Origin: an uncultured Roseburia sp.
GTDB lineage: Bacteria; Bacillota; Clostridia; Lachnospirales; Lachnospiraceae
DNA length: 64,000 bases
Assembly (NCBI GenBank): GCA_947649645.1
Contig: CANSSP010000001.1
Span: 62,001 to 126,000, forward strand
Direction: 5' to 3'
Every line of letters begins with the position of its first letter. The stretch's first letter is position 1. Under the pieces are notes generated by a model. It saw only the letters and a program-made list of their open reading frames with translations, was not told the DNA's origin and did no database searches. The position numbers were made by a program, and so were the translations under genes. Below, piece after piece: positions 61,676-64,000 of the stretch.

Positions 61676-63586
61676 ATGGGAAGGGAAGATTATAATAAAG
61701 CGTTTAAACTGGGAAAAAGAGACTATCAGCTTAAAATGCTGCGCGGGGAAAATCCCACATTGCAGGTTCTGGATGATGTCCTCCCGGAGAAAGGGTCTTA
61801 TTCCGAGGTCCCTCTTGGCCTGGTGCAGATTCCGATCGATCAGATCGTGGGGACCAGGACGGCAGGGCGGAGCAATTCCTTTGCCGGCAATTTTATGCCG
61901 ATCTTAAAAGACGACACTGAATTTGCTGGAAAGTGGTCGCATCTGAGCACCATACATGTGGAAGAGGGCATCCGGGATCCGATCAAGGCCTATGAATATA
62001 TGAACAGGTTTTATGTGGAGGAGGGAAATAAGCGGGTCAGTGTCATGAAGTTTTTCGGCGTGGTCTCTATTCCGGGAAACGTCACCCGCATTATTCCGAA
62101 ACGCACAGAAGAGAAAGAAAATAAGATTTATTATGAGTTTCTGGATTTTTACCAGGAAGCGCCGATCAATTATATCTGGTTTTCACAGGAGGGAAGCTTT
62201 GCAAAACTCAGGGAGGCAGTCGGAAAGAAACCGGGGGAAACCTGGACGGAGGATGATCTGCTTGAGTTCAGTTCTGTTTACACCCGGTTTAGCGGGGAAT
62301 ATAAAGCGAACGGGGGCGGAAAGCTTAAAATCACGCCGGGGGACGCTTTTCTGGTATTTATCACGCTCTATGGGTATGAGGCCGTGATTGAGAAGACAAC
62401 CGATGAGCTGAAAAAGCTGATCGTAAAGAGCTGGGAGGAGTTTGTCCTTATTCAGGAGGAGCAGGAGATAGATCTGAAAATGAAGCCCAATCAGGAAAAG
62501 AAACCTCTGCTCAGCATTCTCCTTCCATCCAGCGCGCAGAAGCTGAAAACAGCGTTTATCTATGAGAAGACGCCGGGAAATTCCGCCTGGACTTATGCGC
62601 ATGAGCTGGGCAGACTATATCTGGAACAGACGTTTCCGGATGAACTGAGCACCGTATTCTATGAAAATGCCGGGCAGGATAATATAGACGGTCTGATTGA
62701 AGATGCGATCGGGCAGGGCTGCAATCTGATTTTTACCACGACCCCGGCTTTTGTACAGGCAAGTGTCAAAGCCGCGATCGCGCATCCGGAAGTCCGCATT
62801 TTAAACTGTTCCCTGAATACGTCTCACCGCTATATCCGCACCTATTATGCACGGATGCACGAAGCCAAATTTCTGATGGGGGCGATCGCGGCGGCTATGG
62901 CGGAGAACGATCGTCTGGCCTATGTCGCGGATTATCCGATTTACGGATCCATCGCGAATATCAACGCGTTTGCCCTGGGTGCGAAAATGATCAATCCACG
63001 TGTGAGCGTATATCTGGAGTGGTCTTCGAAGAAAGAGGGGGATCTGGAGGAGAAAATAAGAGCGATCGGTCCCGCCTGTATCTCGGGGAAAGATATGGTA
63101 ATTCCGGAAGAGGGTTCGCGTTTTTTTGGGATCTACCATGTCAATGAAGGGCACCCGAGAAATCTTGCCATGCCGCTTTGCCACTGGGGTAAATTTTATG
63201 AACAGCTGATCCGGACGATTATGGACGGCAAGTGGAAATACGATGATAAGGCCTCGTCTACAAAAGCGATCAATTACTGGTGGGGAATGTCGTCGGGGGT
63301 GATCGATGTGGTCTGTTCTCAGCATCTTCCCATCGGGACGAAACGTCTGGTGGAGCTTTTAAAGGCATCTATCAGTTCGGAATTGTTTAATCCGTTTTCC
63401 GGTATTCTGTATTCCCAGACGGGGGTTGTCACGGATAATCCGGACAGGTGTCTTACACCCGAGGAGATTATGACCATAGACTGGCTGGCCGACAATGTCA
63501 TCGGTTCCATTCCGAAAAAAGAGGAGTTAAAAGACCAGGCCGCGCCTGTCATGAAACAGCAGGGCGTCGTCAGGAAGGAAGGATAG
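61676..63586 (+). CDS. Cytosolic ParB-like / BMP (PnrA-type) domain fusion protein
   Basis: 636 residues with no signal peptide or lipobox. Residues about 35-120 look like a ParB/sulfiredoxin-type domain (VPLGLVQIPIDQIVGTRT, then FYVEEGNKRVSVMKFFG). Residues about 290-560 resemble the Bmp/PnrA nucleoside-binding domain (LKTAFIYEKTPGNSAWTYAHELG, LIFTTTPAFVQASVKAAI). Bmp domains are normally exported to the cell surface; a cytosolic version joined to a ParB-like domain suggests an intracellular nucleoside sensor or enzyme, which is inference. AGGA lies 5 bases before ATG 61676; in-frame ATGs at 61664 and 61670 exist. A phosphoesterase gene follows 10 bases later. Confidence 0.7.
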   Translation: MGREDYNKAFKLGKRDYQLKMLRGENPTLQVLDDVLPEKGSYSEVPLGLVQIPIDQIVGTRTAGRSNSFAGNFMPILKDDTEFAGKWSHLSTIHVEEGIRDPIKAYEYMNRFYVEEGNKRVSVMKFFGVVSIPGNVTRIIPKRTEEKENKIYYEFLDFYQEAPINYIWFSQEGSFAKLREAVGKKPGETWTEDDLLEFSSVYTRFSGEYKANGGGKLKITPGDAFLVFITLYGYEAVIEKTTDELKKLIVKSWEEFVLIQEEQEIDLKMKPNQEKKPLLSILLPSSAQKLKTAFIYEKTPGNSAWTYAHELGRLYLEQTFPDELSTVFYENAGQDNIDGLIEDAIGQGCNLIFTTTPAFVQASVKAAIAHPEVRILNCSLNTSHRYIRTYYARMHEAKFLMGAIAAAMAENDRLAYVADYPIYGSIANINAFALGAKMINPRVSVYLEWSSKKEGDLEEKIRAIGPACISGKDMVIPEEGSRFFGIYHVNEGHPRNLAMPLCHWGKFYEQLIRTIMDGKWKYDDKASSTKAINYWWGMSSGVIDVVCSQHLPIGTKRLVELLKASISSELFNPFSGILYSQTGVVTDNPDRCLTPEEIMTIDWLADNVIGSIPKKEELKDQAAPVMKQQGVVRKEG

Positions 63587-63596
63587 CGCACAAATC

Positions 63597-64000
63597 ATGA
63601 GGATACTGGCAATTGCAGACGAGGAGTCGAAGGCTCTGTGGGATTATTTTGACAAGAGAAAAATTGAGGGCGTCGATCTGATCATCTCCTGCGGTGATCT
63701 GGACCCGCGCTATCTGTCTTTTCTGGCGACGCTTGCTGCAGTGCCTGTATTGTATGTGCATGGAAATCACGATGACAAATATGAAAAAAATCCGCCGGAA
63801 GGATGTATCTGTATTGAAGATCGGATTTATGTCCATGAAGGCGTGCGGATTCTGGGGTTTGGCGGCTCAATGCGCTATAAGGAGGGACCGCACCAGTATA
63901 CCGAGCGGCAGATGAAGATGCGGATAAAGAGGCTCTGGCTGCGTCTGTTTCAGAAACGGGGATTTGATATTCTGGTGACGCATGCGCCTGCCTATCAGCT
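63597..64000 (+). CDS. Calcineurin-like metallophosphoesterase (3-prime end beyond window)
   Basis: 134 codons visible: MRILAIADEES at the start (first metal Asp replaced within an ADEE rather than the usual DxH), CGDLDPRYL, HGNHDD and, near the window end, THAP. These match the metallophosphoesterase metal-binding motifs. It probably hydrolyses a phosphodiester or phosphomonoester and is likely co-transcribed with the ParB-like/BMP gene. Open at base 64000. Confidence 0.8.
   Translation, partial: MRILAIADEESKALWDYFDKRKIEGVDLIISCGDLDPRYLSFLATLAAVPVLYVHGNHDDKYEKNPPEGCICIEDRIYVHEGVRILGFGGSMRYKEGPHQYTERQMKMRIKRLWLRLFQKRGFDILVTHAPAYQ

Noticed and set aside
1-64000. CRISPR arrays, tRNA and rRNA genes
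   Set aside because: No regularly spaced repeats, cloverleaf-like segments or rRNA stretches were found on either strand.

Overview
The window looks like the chromosome of a spore-forming gut-type Clostridia, most likely Lachnospiraceae. Housekeeping genes are moderately GC-rich. Strong AGGAGG ribosome-binding sites are common. Genes typical of this group are present: spore photoproduct lyase, SigH, a Csp-like S8 protease, DUF6320 and DUF368 proteins, and GPH symporters. No rRNA, tRNA or CRISPR array was found.

Layout. 1-12.7 kb: the end of a rhodanese/nitrite-sulfite reductase/ferredoxin protein, a PopT-type lipid carrier translocase, a heterodimeric ABC exporter, an acyltransferase/DUF6320/esterase trio, a nucleosidase-like gene overlapping spore photoproduct lyase, and an SDR. 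12.7-22.7 kb: core genes (AIM24, rplS, a threonine-aldolase-like enzyme, asparaginase, truB-ribF, then cysE-cysS-mrnC-rlmB-sigH). 22.7-25.1 kb: a hairpin-rich gap with a possible TnpB-element remnant, then asnB on the minus strand.

25.4-38.2 kb: one S8 protease gene is cut into two halves at its catalytic Asp motif (VIDSG / GIDYNHPDF). Between the halves lies a 10.9-kb, ten-gene nucleoside cassette: add, cdd, deoB, a Bmp-type lipoprotein, the glycyl radical pair yjjI-yjjW, a three-gene nucleoside ABC transporter, and deoC. The cassette starts 10 bases before the -35 of its own promoter and ends 30 bases after the deoC stop. GGGG lies at both junctions. It would import nucleosides, deaminate them, and convert (deoxy)ribose phosphate to acetaldehyde and glyceraldehyde 3-phosphate. 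The nucleoside phosphorylase must be elsewhere.

38.2-41 kb: a decayed stretch between two copies of the S8 3-prime end, holding a RhuM gene with an internal deletion and other fragments. 41-50.3 kb: an ECF sigma/anti-sigma pair with an ECF-type promoter, a ROK-regulated polyol dehydrogenase and symporter unit, a MATE pump, a GNAT and an esterase. 50.3-56.7 kb: a small secreted protein, two nucleotide-identical lipoprotein genes in tandem, and an ABC sugar-type importer without an ATPase.

56.8-60.1 kb: a tyrosine recombinase gene lies between 22-bp perfect INVERTED repeats, together with a strong promoter that now points away from the adjacent membrane glycosyltransferase gene. This has the layout of a self-encoded phase-variable promoter switch, apparently in the OFF orientation. 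60.1-64 kb: tyrA, an unusual cytosolic ParB-like/BMP fusion, and the start of a metallophosphoesterase.

All assignments come from reading the sequence. No database search was run.
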